From: Polyangiaceae bacterium
GTDB taxonomy: Bacteria > Myxococcota_A > Polyangia > Polyangiales > Polyangiaceae
DNA: 64,000 bases
Direction of reading: 5' to 3'
Assembly: GCA_019637295.1 (NCBI GenBank)
Contig: JAHBVX010000003.1
Coordinates: 434,001 to 498,000 of the forward strand
Below the pieces are notes generated by a model, which saw only the letters and a program-made list of their open reading frames with translations, was not told the DNA's origin and did no database searches. Shown here one piece after another: positions 1-7,820 of the stretch. Position numbers and translations under genes: made by a program. The first letter of the stretch is position 1; the number at the start of each line of letters is the position of its first letter.

Positions 1-1352
1 GCTACTCCTTCGCCGAGATCAGCTGCAGCTACGGCTGCGTGGGCGGCGTGTGCAACAACTGCCAGCTCGACGCGCATTGTCCGTCGGGCCAGTGGTGCCA
101 GAGCGGTAGCTGCACGCCCTGCAACGACAGCGCCCACTGCGGCGCCGCGTGCACCAACTGCGCTGCGACGGGCAAGGTCTGCAACGCCGGACAGTGCGTG
201 GACTGCGTCGGGACGGGCTCCTGTGGCTCGGGCAAGTACTGCAGCAACAACGTGTGCCTGGACTGCAACGCCAACTCTCACTGCGGCCCGAGCTGCGTGG
301 CCTGCGGCCCGGGCAGCAGCTGCGCGGGCGGCGCCTGCGCGCCCTGCGACACCAACGCGAGCTGCGGCGCCACCTGCTCGCCCTGCGGCGGCGCCACTCC
401 TCACTGCAAGGCCCAGGGGACCGCGTCGGTGTGCGTACAGTGCCTGAGCAACGCCCACTGTTCCGGAGGGCAGGTCTGCAACACCAGCTCGGGGAGCTGC
501 GGCCCTCCCTGCCCGACCACGCTGACCGGGGCCTTCTCCGCAGACTTCACCGCGCCCGCGTCTGCCACCTGGTACTCGGGCACCGACGTGCAGCTGAACA
601 CCAGCCCCTGGAAGGTGTACGCCAACGCGCAGCACGGCGTGCGCATCAACGGCGGGAGGCTCGGCATCACCAACAAGCGCGGCTCGTCCAGCGTGGGTCA
701 CGGCCACGGCTACGCCTACGTGCGCACCGGCGGCGCGGGCTCGGCCTACGACAATCAGCTGTACAACCCCACCCTCAAGGGCAACACCGGACAGGAGGTC
801 GTCTGGTCGCTCAACCTCCGCCGGGACAACCCCGAGAGCACCAACGGCGGATTCTCCTGCTCGAGCACCAGCAGCCAGAACGACATCACCGTGGGACTGG
901 CCTATGTGCTCGCCACGGACTCTGCTGCCGGGCTCAACGCCAGCGCCGGCACCTGCGCGTCGAGCGGCGCCTCGGTGGGCTACGCAGTGGTGGTGGGCGG
1001 CAGCAACCGTGTGCGCCTCGTGCGCTTCTCGGGAGGGCTGCGCAATGGCGCCCTGACTACCCTGGTGGAGTCCGGCACCTTCACGGTCTCGAACTACTTC
1101 AGCGCCCGGGTGACGTACAACGCGGTGACCGACCAGTGGCGTCTCGAGGCGCGCAACGACGGCACCAGCACCTTCGCTGATCCTGCGGCTGGCAGCTACA
1201 CCTTCAGCGGCACGGCCACGGACGGCAGCTACGTGAATCAGCCGCTCGAGTTCAGCGGGCCCTACTTCCAGACGGGCTGCTGTTGCCTGTGCTCGAGCAC
1301 CTACAACGCGCTGTTCGACAACGTCCGCGTGGGGCTGCGCTGCGCGCCCTGA
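1..1352 (+). CDS. Cys-rich modular secreted protein, 5' end cut by the window
   Basis: The frame is open from base 3 to the window edge, so the start and any signal peptide lie upstream; the GTG at 39 is probably only an internal codon. The first 165 or so visible residues are a chain of short disulfide-type modules of about 25 residues with recurring C-x2-C and C-x4-C spacings (for example CNNCQLDAHC and CLDCNANSHC). After that cysteines become rare. A Gly/Ser/Asn-rich, probably beta-sandwich region of about 270 residues follows and ends in FDNVRVGLRC, which resembles the last strand of LamG/concanavalin-like folds. I infer an extracellular or surface protein; the ligand is unknown. The family was not recognised precisely. 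Confidence 0.75.
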   Translation, partial: YSFAEISCSYGCVGGVCNNCQLDAHCPSGQWCQSGSCTPCNDSAHCGAACTNCAATGKVCNAGQCVDCVGTGSCGSGKYCSNNVCLDCNANSHCGPSCVACGPGSSCAGGACAPCDTNASCGATCSPCGGATPHCKAQGTASVCVQCLSNAHCSGGQVCNTSSGSCGPPCPTTLTGAFSADFTAPASATWYSGTDVQLNTSPWKVYANAQHGVRINGGRLGITNKRGSSSVGHGHGYAYVRTGGAGSAYDNQLYNPTLKGNTGQEVVWSLNLRRDNPESTNGGFSCSSTSSQNDITVGLAYVLATDSAAGLNASAGTCASSGASVGYAVVVGGSNRVRLVRFSGGLRNGALTTLVESGTFTVSNYFSARVTYNAVTDQWRLEARNDGTSTFADPAAGSYTFSGTATDGSYVNQPLEFSGPYFQTGCCCLCSSTYNALFDNVRVGLRCAP

Positions 1353-1376
1353 CCGCGCGCCTCGCGGAGCGGCAGC

Positions 1377-2588
1377 ATGAAGGTCGTACTCTTGGGCGCC
1401 GGCGGCATGGGGGGTTACGCGGCGCGGACCGCCGCGGGCTTCGACTTCGTCGACGAGCTGCTCGTCGCGGATCGCGACGAGGCCGCCGCGCGCCGATTGA
1501 GCGACTCCCTCGGCGACAAGGCCCGCGCGGTTGCGCTCGACGTGACCGACCCGCACGCCCTCGACCGCGTCCTGACTGGCGCGACGGCGGCGCTGAACAC
1601 CGTCGGCCCGTTCTTCCGCTTCGGACCGCCGGTCCTCGAGGCGGCCATCCGCTCGGGCTGCCACTACCTGGACATCAATGACGACTGGGAGTCCACCGAG
1701 GCCATGCTCGCGCTCGACGAGCGCGCGAGGGCAGCCGGCATCACGGCGGTGATCGGCATGGGCGCGAGCCCGGGGATCTCCAACTTGCTCACGCGCATCG
1801 CGATGCGCGAGCTCGACACCGTGCACGAGGTTTACCCGGGCTTCGACCTGGACGCTGCCATGCCGGAGACCCGCGGCAGCCGGCCATCCGCGGCCACGGT
1901 CCACGGCATCCATCAGCTCACCGGCACCATCCGCGTCTTCGACCGTGGCCGCTTCCGCGACGAGCCACCCCTGAGGCGCATCGACCTGGACTACCCCGGG
2001 CTGGGTCCGCGCCGCGCGTGGACGATGGGGCACCCGGAGGCCATCACCTTCCCGCGCTACTTCCCGGAGCTGCGCCGCAGCCTGATCGTGATGACGATGG
2101 CGCGCCCGAACCTGCTGGCCATGCGCGCCCTCGGCAAGCTGGTGGACGCGCGGCTGCTCTCGCTGGAGCGCGCCGCCGGGCTGGTCGAGCGCCTCGAGGG
2201 CGTTGGGGGCAGAGTGAAGACCCCCGAGGACTATCTACGTGAGATGCTCGACGAGCCACGCCTGCCTCCCCTGTTCTCCGTCGTTCGAGGCACGAAGGAT
2301 GGGCGAGTCGAGACGGTCGCGGCGACGCTGCTCTCCGCGCCCCGCAGGGGCATGGGCGGCGCGACGGGAGTCCCCCTCGGGCTTGGACTGGCCGTCTTGC
2401 GCCCCGAGCGCGAGCAGAAGCGAGGCGTGTTCGCGCCAGAGGCGATCGTGGATCCCGACGCCTTCTTCAATCAGCTCGCGCCGCTGTGCACCCCGGTCAT
2501 GGCGGATCGCGACGCGCTGCTGCTCGTGTCCCGCTCGTGGGAGCGAGTCGAGCTGCGCGCGGAGCTCGAGCGTCGACTGGGCGCCTGA
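1377..2588 (+). CDS. Saccharopine dehydrogenase-like NAD(P)-binding oxidoreductase
   Basis: 403 residues. The N-terminus is a Rossmann fold, VVLLGAGGMGGYAARTAAG (residues 3-21), followed by an acidic ribose-binding position after the second strand (VADRDE). The stretches NTVGPFFRFGPPVLEAA and CHYLDINDDW are typical of the saccharopine dehydrogenase NADP-binding family, in which many members act on substrates other than saccharopine. No partner gene for lysine degradation lies nearby, so the substrate is unknown. A weak GGAG lies 8 nt before the ATG. It follows the Cys-rich gene by only 24 bp and may be co-transcribed with it. It is cytoplasmic: no signal peptide or membrane segment. Confidence 0.85.
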   Translation: MKVVLLGAGGMGGYAARTAAGFDFVDELLVADRDEAAARRLSDSLGDKARAVALDVTDPHALDRVLTGATAALNTVGPFFRFGPPVLEAAIRSGCHYLDINDDWESTEAMLALDERARAAGITAVIGMGASPGISNLLTRIAMRELDTVHEVYPGFDLDAAMPETRGSRPSAATVHGIHQLTGTIRVFDRGRFRDEPPLRRIDLDYPGLGPRRAWTMGHPEAITFPRYFPELRRSLIVMTMARPNLLAMRALGKLVDARLLSLERAAGLVERLEGVGGRVKTPEDYLREMLDEPRLPPLFSVVRGTKDGRVETVAATLLSAPRRGMGGATGVPLGLGLAVLRPEREQKRGVFAPEAIVDPDAFFNQLAPLCTPVMADRDALLLVSRSWERVELRAELERRLGA

Positions 2589-2623
2589 GGGATCACGATC
2601 ACGGCGCCGCGGCCGAGATGCGC

Positions 2624-2629
2624 TAGAGT
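2624..2629 (+). promoter_or_regulatory. TAGAGT hexamer, candidate -10 of a leaderless mRNA
   Basis: TAGAGT stands exactly 6 nt before the GTG start at 2636, so transcription would begin at the start codon itself. No Shine-Dalgarno sequence is present. No clear -35 was seen. It is one of six genes in the window with the same arrangement. Confidence 0.45.
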
Positions 2630-2635
2630 ACACCG

Positions 2636-3340
2636 GTGCACCTCGCCCCTCTATTCGCGCTCTTCGCCCTGGCCTGCTCGGGCGCGGACTTCAGCTCGAG
2701 CGGCCCAGCGGGCGACGCCGGCGGCTCCACGTCGGGCGGCAGCGGCGGCTCCGGCACCGGAGGCGCAGGCGGCTCCAGCTCGGGCGGCAGCGGCGGCTCT
2801 AGCACAGGAGGCGTCAGCGGCGCCGCGGCAGGAGGCAGCAGCGGCGCGGGCGGCGGAGCTGGCGTCGCGGGGGCCGGCGGCAGCGGGGGTACCGTGACGG
2901 CCTGCAGCGGCGACGATCACGCGCCCTGCGCCAGCGATCAGTTCTGCGATGCCCTCGGCTGCGGGGTCGGGGTGTGCAAGCAGAAGCCCGCCGAAGGCGC
3001 CGGCCTCAACCCCGTCTGCGGCTGCGACGGCGTGACGTACTACAACGCTACCATCGCGGCGCGACGCCGCGTCTCGGTGTTCACCGCGGGTCGGTGTCCG
3101 GCGCTCACGGCAGTGACCTGCGGCGAGGCGGGAGGGGTGGAGTGCGACGCTGGCCTGTACTGCAGCTACGAGCTGTCGGGCGCGGACAAGTGCGCCGTTC
3201 AGGAGAAAGCGGGCATCTGCTGGGGGCTTCCGGCCAACTGCTCGACCGCCAACCCCACGGCGAGCTTGTGCGACCCGAGCTGCCTGTCCGTCTGTGCTGC
3301 GATCAAGACACAGAAGACCTGGTACGACGAGGGATGCTGA
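2636..3340 (+). CDS. Lipoprotein with Gly/Ser linker and Kazal-type inhibitor domain
   Basis: 234 residues, GTG start. The signal peptide ends in a lipobox (ALAC, Cys14). Residues 17-85 are a Gly/Ser/Ala-rich flexible linker. Residues about 100-155 contain a Kazal-like pattern, with PVCGCDGVTYYNA as the diagnostic core and a closing GRC. A second Cys-rich segment (about 158-234, with CWGLPANC) may be another disulfide-rich domain. Kazal domains are canonical serine-protease inhibitors, so this could be a surface-displayed inhibitor protecting a predatory cell from its own or prey proteases (inference). The neighbours are other exported proteins. Confidence 0.8.
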   Translation: MHLAPLFALFALACSGADFSSSGPAGDAGGSTSGGSGGSGTGGAGGSSSGGSGGSSTGGVSGAAAGGSSGAGGGAGVAGAGGSGGTVTACSGDDHAPCASDQFCDALGCGVGVCKQKPAEGAGLNPVCGCDGVTYYNATIAARRRVSVFTAGRCPALTAVTCGEAGGVECDAGLYCSYELSGADKCAVQEKAGICWGLPANCSTANPTASLCDPSCLSVCAAIKTQKTWYDEGC

Positions 3341-3384
3341 GCGTTGCCGGCTGCCAGATCGACCGCTCCGTGCCGCCGTGGTAG

Positions 3385-3501
3385 GTGAGCCAAGGTCGAG
3401 ACCGCCAAGCGCAGGTGGTGCAGAGCGTGTTCGAGAAGCTGCGGGAGGCGAAGTCGGACGTCAGCCAGCTCGAGACGCTCCCGGCCGAGTCAGACGAGTA
3501 G
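3385..3501 (+). CDS. Possible small protein of 38 aa in a 222-bp intergenic gap
   Basis: The gap between 3340 and 3563 holds a GTG-started frame of 38 codons preceded directly by an in-frame TAG. The product is hydrophilic and probably helical (for example VVQSVFEKLREAKSDVSQLE) with an acidic end. No Shine-Dalgarno sequence is evident. It could be a genuine small protein or the worn 3' end of a lost gene. Nothing else recognisable lies in this gap. Confidence 0.25.
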   Translation: MSQGRDRQAQVVQSVFEKLREAKSDVSQLETLPAESDE

Positions 3502-3562
3502 GCGGGCAATCCGCCCCTCACCTGGCACCGACCGCTTGTCAGTCCCGCGCGGATCGCGCACC

Positions 3563-3892
3563 ATGAGCGTCATGGGCCCACGGTTCGGTTCGCTGTTGAT
3601 GATGGGGGCGGCGCTGCTCGCGGGGATGAGCGCCAGGGCCGACGTGGCGCCGCCGCCACCGGACGGGTGCAACAAGCTCGGCGAGGACTGCAACAACGCG
3701 CCACCCGACAACAAGTCCGCCGGCACCTGCGTCGACTTCAAATGCGTCGCCAAGGCACCGTCCTCGAGCGACGACGACGATGGCTGCGCGGTCAGCGCGA
3801 GCGGCGCTGCCGCGTCCACCTCCGCCGCGTGGGCGGCCCTGGGCGCGCTGGCCTGGACGGCGGCTCGCCGGCGCAGGCCTCGGGCGAAGTGA
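3563..3892 (+). CDS. Small exported protein with MYXO-CTERM-type tail
   Basis: 109 residues from the ATG at 3563; an in-frame upstream codon at 3536 would put the signal peptide too far from the N-terminus. An N-terminal signal peptide (residues 1-24, ending SARA) is followed by a short mature region with four cysteines. The C-terminus has an acidic patch (SSDDDDGC), a hydrophobic Ala-rich helix and a terminal RRRRPRAK. This Cys / helix / Arg-cluster layout matches the MYXO-CTERM sorting signal of myxobacterial surface proteins, although the usual GC-G context is reduced to a single GC. It ends 6 bp from the convergent cytochrome gene. Confidence 0.7.
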   Translation: MSVMGPRFGSLLMMGAALLAGMSARADVAPPPPDGCNKLGEDCNNAPPDNKSAGTCVDFKCVAKAPSSSDDDDGCAVSASGAAASTSAAWAALGALAWTAARRRRPRAK

Positions 3893-3898
3893 AGACCT

Positions 3899-5812
3899 TC
3901 AGTAGCGGTCCTCGGCAGTGTTGGACACGTTGTACTTGTTCATGGGGTTGATGAGCCAGTCGGCCTCGACGCGCTGGAGCTCTTTCAGGCTCGCGTCGTC
4001 GTAGACCAAGAGCGCGCCCCGTTTGTCCCAGCCCGAGACCCAGACCTCGGTACCCGCCTGGTTGTACTCGAAATGCATCACGCGGCCGGTCGTGCGCGGG
4101 GACCAGCACTTGTGCACCTTCGCCTCTTGCTTCGAGATGACACAGATCTGACGCGTGAGCTCGGGCTTCGGGTTCGCCGGCGAGTCGACCCAGACCCACG
4201 GCGACTTGGGGTGGGTGCGCACATGAAGACTCCCGGCAGGAACACCGCGGATCTCGCGGACCACCTTCCAGGCCGCGGCTTGCTTCTTGGGATCGATGCC
4301 GTACACGAGCAGCTTGTCGTCGGACAGGTGGGGGATGGCGGCGACCCAGCCATGCTGCGGGTCTTCCCAGCGCGCGCCGGGGTCGGGCCGCGGCCCCTTG
4401 CCCGTCGCGATCGTCGCGATGGACGCACGCTTGTCGAGGTCGACGATCACCAGCGAGTCCCGCGCGGGGGCCGGCAACGAGAAGAAGCGTCCGGTCGGGT
4501 CCAGCCCGCCGCCGATGACCTCGCGCTCGGCCGGGATCCGCTTCGAGATCGCGTAGCCGGGCGCGCCGTAGTCGACCAGCGCCACCTCGCCCGAGTCCAT
4601 CAGCCCCAGCGCCCAGAAGGGCTTGCTCCGCGGCGACGCGATGGTGCCCACCCGCGCCTCCGCCGCGCCCGCTTCGCCAGTCAGAGGCTCGACGTGCAGG
4701 GGCTCCAGCGTGACGCCATCGAACACTACGTACTGCGGTGGCCAGTAGCAGCCCTGGATCAGCAGCTTGTCCGGTCGAGCCTTGCTGGACTCGAGCGTGC
4801 GCGCATCGAAGCAGCCACGCGCGTGCGCGGCAATGGACGGCGGGCTCGTGAACAGATCCACCAGCGTGATCTTGCCGTCCTTGCCCATGACGTACAGGTA
4901 GCGACCCGACGCGGAAGCCCGCACCAGCTCGACCGCGAACCCGACGTCGAGCTGCACCAGCCGCTCCCGCGTCTCACCGTCCAGAATCGCGACATACCCT
5001 TGGTTCTTCAGCACGACGGCGAAGAAGTTCGCCGCGCTGCGGGTATGCAACGGCGACTTCGGCCGCGCCGCGACCTCGGTGACCAGGTTCCACGTCTCCT
5101 TGACTGCATCGAGTGACAGCTCGGGTCGCTTGGTCGGCGGCAGCTGCAGGTAGTTCGCCAGGAGCTCCACGTCCGCGGTGGAGAGGATCCCGAGCTCGCC
5201 CCAGGCGGGCATTCCCGCCGCCCGGCCGTGATTCAGCGTGGCCGCGAGCGCCGCGGTGCCCAGCGCCTTGGCGCGCTCCGCCGTGAGCGCGGGGGCAGAA
5301 GCCCCCTGGCGCAGCGAGCCGTGGCAGCCCGCGCAGCGGTCGAAGTAGATGCTCTGAGCCTGCTCCAGCTCCGCGCCTGCGAGCTGCTTTGCCGGACGCT
5401 CGACCACCTTGTAGCCACGCACGCTGGCGTCGTCGAGGAAGTCGAGCACCTCCTGGATCTGCGCGTCGGTCAGATCGATCGTGGGCATGATCACGTCGCC
5501 GTACTTCTTGGACAGCGCTCGACCGAGGTGGTCCGACTCGCCCATCTGCGCCGGATTCTTGATCCAGCGCACGAGCCAGTCCCGCGCCCGCCGCTTGCCC
5601 ACGTCTTTCAGGTCGGGCCCGGTGCGGTCCCCTTCCCCGATGGTGTGACACGAGACGCAGCTCTGCTCGAAGTGCGTGCGACCCGCGAGCACCGCCGCGC
5701 TGGGGGACCCGGAGCCGGCCGTGCTTGCTGCGTCACGCTCCGGGCTCGGCGACTTGTCGCAGGAGAAGGTGAGCAGGCTCGACAGCAGGGCCAACGTCGC
5801 GGGGCGAAGCAT
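3899..5812 (-). CDS. Diheme cytochrome c / heme-d1-like beta-propeller lipoprotein
   Basis: 637 residues from the ATG at 5812, where a lipoprotein signal begins (TFSC, Cys18, Asp at +2). Two c-type heme sites follow: CVSCH at 52-56 and CAGCH at 160-164, with candidate axial Met109 and Met201. From about residue 250 the sequence is colinear with the d1 propeller of nitrite reductase NirS (CYWPPQYVVFDG, SLHVRTHPKSPWVWVD, and an ending like NVYN-x-DVY). The equivalent of the d1 iron ligand is His256. As I recall Pseudomonas aeruginosa NirS, its catalytic His327 and His369 align here to IASPRSKPF (391-399) and VIGGGLD, which contain no histidine. It is therefore unlikely to be a classical nitrite reductase; NirN/NirF-like or other electron-transfer roles are possible. 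No other nir genes are nearby. Confidence 0.8.
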   Translation of the reverse strand: MLRPATLALLSSLLTFSCDKSPSPERDAASTAGSGSPSAAVLAGRTHFEQSCVSCHTIGEGDRTGPDLKDVGKRRARDWLVRWIKNPAQMGESDHLGRALSKKYGDVIMPTIDLTDAQIQEVLDFLDDASVRGYKVVERPAKQLAGAELEQAQSIYFDRCAGCHGSLRQGASAPALTAERAKALGTAALAATLNHGRAAGMPAWGELGILSTADVELLANYLQLPPTKRPELSLDAVKETWNLVTEVAARPKSPLHTRSAANFFAVVLKNQGYVAILDGETRERLVQLDVGFAVELVRASASGRYLYVMGKDGKITLVDLFTSPPSIAAHARGCFDARTLESSKARPDKLLIQGCYWPPQYVVFDGVTLEPLHVEPLTGEAGAAEARVGTIASPRSKPFWALGLMDSGEVALVDYGAPGYAISKRIPAEREVIGGGLDPTGRFFSLPAPARDSLVIVDLDKRASIATIATGKGPRPDPGARWEDPQHGWVAAIPHLSDDKLLVYGIDPKKQAAAWKVVREIRGVPAGSLHVRTHPKSPWVWVDSPANPKPELTRQICVISKQEAKVHKCWSPRTTGRVMHFEYNQAGTEVWVSGWDKRGALLVYDDASLKELQRVEADWLINPMNKYNVSNTAEDRY

Positions 5813-5876
5813 GCGCGCATGGTGCCCGAGAGTCGGATCCGGTGGCAACCCAACCGGCGCCGCGCGCGGACTTCGC

Positions 5877-7736
5877 TCACTGCGGGCAGCGATACAGGGG
5901 CGAGATGGGCGACAGGGGCACGCTAGGCGGACCGGAGACGTTCGGCCAGCCGTTCGCGTCGTAGGTCCCAAGCTCCGTGATCAGGTTCTGCCGGATCTGA
6001 GCGAAGGTCTGCCCGAGCAGCTGCGCTGGCGTGCCGCCATTGACGGCCACGCACAGGAACTTGGAGCAGGTGCACAGGTCGAGCAGCTCGCAGCCGGGCG
6101 AGGCCGGCGCGGTAGGCTGCAGGTTGGCGTCCCCGTAGAGCGGGACGCCGTCGACCAGCACCAAGCGGACGTTGGTCGGCCGGGCGTTGATCAGCGACTC
6201 GTAAGGCTGGCTGGGGTCTCCGGTGATCACCATGATGTCGGCCCGCTTGCCGACCTCGAGGGAGCCGAGCTCGCCGGACAGTCCGATGTTCTTGGCCGCG
6301 TTGATGGTAACCATCTCGGTCAGCATCTTGGGCGTGATCTGTCCAGCCCAGCGCACGTCGCTCACCATCTTGGCAAAGCGCAGCTCGTCCAGCACGTTCT
6401 GGCTGCCGCTCATGGTCCAGTCGGGGGCGAGCGAGACGGTGAGCCCCTTGGACAGCGCCAGCGGGATGTCCGTCGTGGTGCTCAGATCCGTGCCCAAGCC
6501 GTACAGCCCGACGTTCGAGCGCGGCGACCACACCAGCTTCATGTCGTTGTCCGCCATCTGCTGAAAATGCGGCTCCAGCAGGGCGTTGCCGTGCACGAAG
6601 GCCGTCTTCGGATCGAACAGGCAACCGCTGGGCGTAGTCAGATTGAACAGTGTGGTGAACTGGTTGCGCGCCGTCTGGTTGATGCCCTCGGCCACGTGAA
6701 TGACGTAGGCGTCGGTGGTGCCGGCGGTGAAGTTGTTGCACACGGCGTTGGCGGCGCTGGCGCTGGGGAAGATGCTGGCGACTTGAACGTCGTGGACGGT
6801 GCTGTTGATGGTGCGAGCGAGCGTCGTGTAGCAAATCTTGTGGGCGGGGTTGGACGCGCCCACCATCGCGGTGGTACCGGCGATGACCGCCTTCAGCTCG
6901 CCGTACTTGTTGAGTTCACAGTTGACGTTGACGGGGGATGCAGTGCCCTGCAGCGTCTCGCCGTTCAGGTACTGCTTCGCGCGAAGCGCACGTGCGTAGA
7001 CGGGATCCCCCGTGGCGCCGCTCCACTGCGCGGCGTGCGTGTAGGCCACCGTGGGCGTCCAGTGCGTCTCGTCGAATACATTGAACAGGACATGGTTGTG
7101 GGTATCGATCAGTCCCGGGAAGATGAGGCCTCCGGTGGCTACGACGGTCGCGGTCGCCGCAGCCGCTTCGGTGCTGCAGCTCGCGGCGACGCAGGTGATG
7201 GTGCCGCTGACCACCAGCACTTCGCCGGCGAAGACCTGCGCGGGGGTGACGAGGGTCCCCTGCAGCAGCAGAGCGCCGGGCTGCCCCTGGCTCACGATGG
7301 TCGCCGCGCCAGCGCCGCAGTCGACGGCGGGCGCTCCTCCTCCGCCGCCCGAACCCGCCGCGCCCGCCATGCCCGCGGCTCCACCCGAGCCCGCCGCGCC
7401 CGCCATGCCCGCGGCTCCACCCGAGCCTGCCGCGCCCGCCATGCCCGCGGCTCCACCCGAGCCCGCGGTGCCGCCGAGCCCGCCGGCGGCGGCAGCCCCA
7501 CCGCTGCCGGAAGCGCCGCCGCCGGCGCTTCCGCCCTGCGCGGCGGTGCCCCCACTGCCGCCCACACCGCCACTGCCGCCCACACCGCCGCTGCCGCCTT
7601 GTCCGCCGGCGGCCGCGTCGCTGCTCGCATCTTGCCCGGCATCCGAGCCACCCGCCGCCGGCGAGGTCCCATCGTCACCACCGCAGCCGAGCACGGACCA
7701 TGCAGCGACCAGGGCGAGTGCTCGACGCGTCGACAT
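5877..7736 (-). CDS. Amidohydrolase-family lipoprotein with repetitive linker
   Basis: 619 residues. The lipoprotein signal ends at Cys18 (VLGC). A linker of about 110 residues is built of Gly/Ser/Ala/Met repeats, including three copies of a 12-residue unit. The catalytic part begins near residue 150 and has the amidohydrolase metal motif DTHNH, a later AFVHGNALLE and HVAEG, and the acidic LAPDW; it ends with an imidazolonepropionase-like VGKRADIMVITGD segment. It is probably an outer-membrane or surface metal-dependent hydrolase of unknown substrate. The ATG start has a TACATT hexamer 6 nt upstream and no Shine-Dalgarno sequence. Confidence 0.85.
   Translation of the reverse strand: MSTRRALALVAAWSVLGCGGDDGTSPAAGGSDAGQDASSDAAAGGQGGSGGVGGSGGVGGSGGTAAQGGSAGGGASGSGGAAAAGGLGGTAGSGGAAGMAGAAGSGGAAGMAGAAGSGGAAGMAGAAGSGGGGGAPAVDCGAGAATIVSQGQPGALLLQGTLVTPAQVFAGEVLVVSGTITCVAASCSTEAAAATATVVATGGLIFPGLIDTHNHVLFNVFDETHWTPTVAYTHAAQWSGATGDPVYARALRAKQYLNGETLQGTASPVNVNCELNKYGELKAVIAGTTAMVGASNPAHKICYTTLARTINSTVHDVQVASIFPSASAANAVCNNFTAGTTDAYVIHVAEGINQTARNQFTTLFNLTTPSGCLFDPKTAFVHGNALLEPHFQQMADNDMKLVWSPRSNVGLYGLGTDLSTTTDIPLALSKGLTVSLAPDWTMSGSQNVLDELRFAKMVSDVRWAGQITPKMLTEMVTINAAKNIGLSGELGSLEVGKRADIMVITGDPSQPYESLINARPTNVRLVLVDGVPLYGDANLQPTAPASPGCELLDLCTCSKFLCVAVNGGTPAQLLGQTFAQIRQNLITELGTYDANGWPNVSGPPSVPLSPISPLYRCPQ
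7349..7456 (-). repeat. Three tandem 36-bp repeats inside the amidohydrolase linker
   Basis: The plus strand shows three consecutive 36-bp units with landmark atg triplets at 7369, 7405 and 7441. The repeat keeps frame and encodes a 12-residue Gly/Ala/Met unit (GSGGAAGMAGAA type). A fourth unit decays after 7456. It is a coding micro-duplication and could vary in copy number. Confidence 0.85.
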
Positions 7737-7742
7737 GCTCTC

Positions 7743-7748
7743 AATGTA
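7743..7748 (-). promoter_or_regulatory. TACATT hexamer, candidate -10 of a leaderless mRNA
   Basis: On the minus strand TACATT lies 6 nt before the ATG at 7736 of the amidohydrolase gene. No Shine-Dalgarno sequence is present. Same geometry as at 2624, 31655, 37691, 41317 and 47780. Confidence 0.4.
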
Positions 7749-7820
7749 CCCCTACGGCAGGTTCGTCGAAACCAATACCGACCTCGTGTCGCGCCGCTGA
7801 GGTCGATTGCTGCCGGCTGC

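Noticed and set aside
3899-5812. Functional nitrite reductase NirS
   Set aside because: The segments that hold the catalytic histidines in NirS have none here, and no nir accessory genes are nearby.
7349-7456. CRISPR-like direct repeats
   Set aside because: Repeats are contiguous, have no spacers and keep reading frame in a lipoprotein linker.
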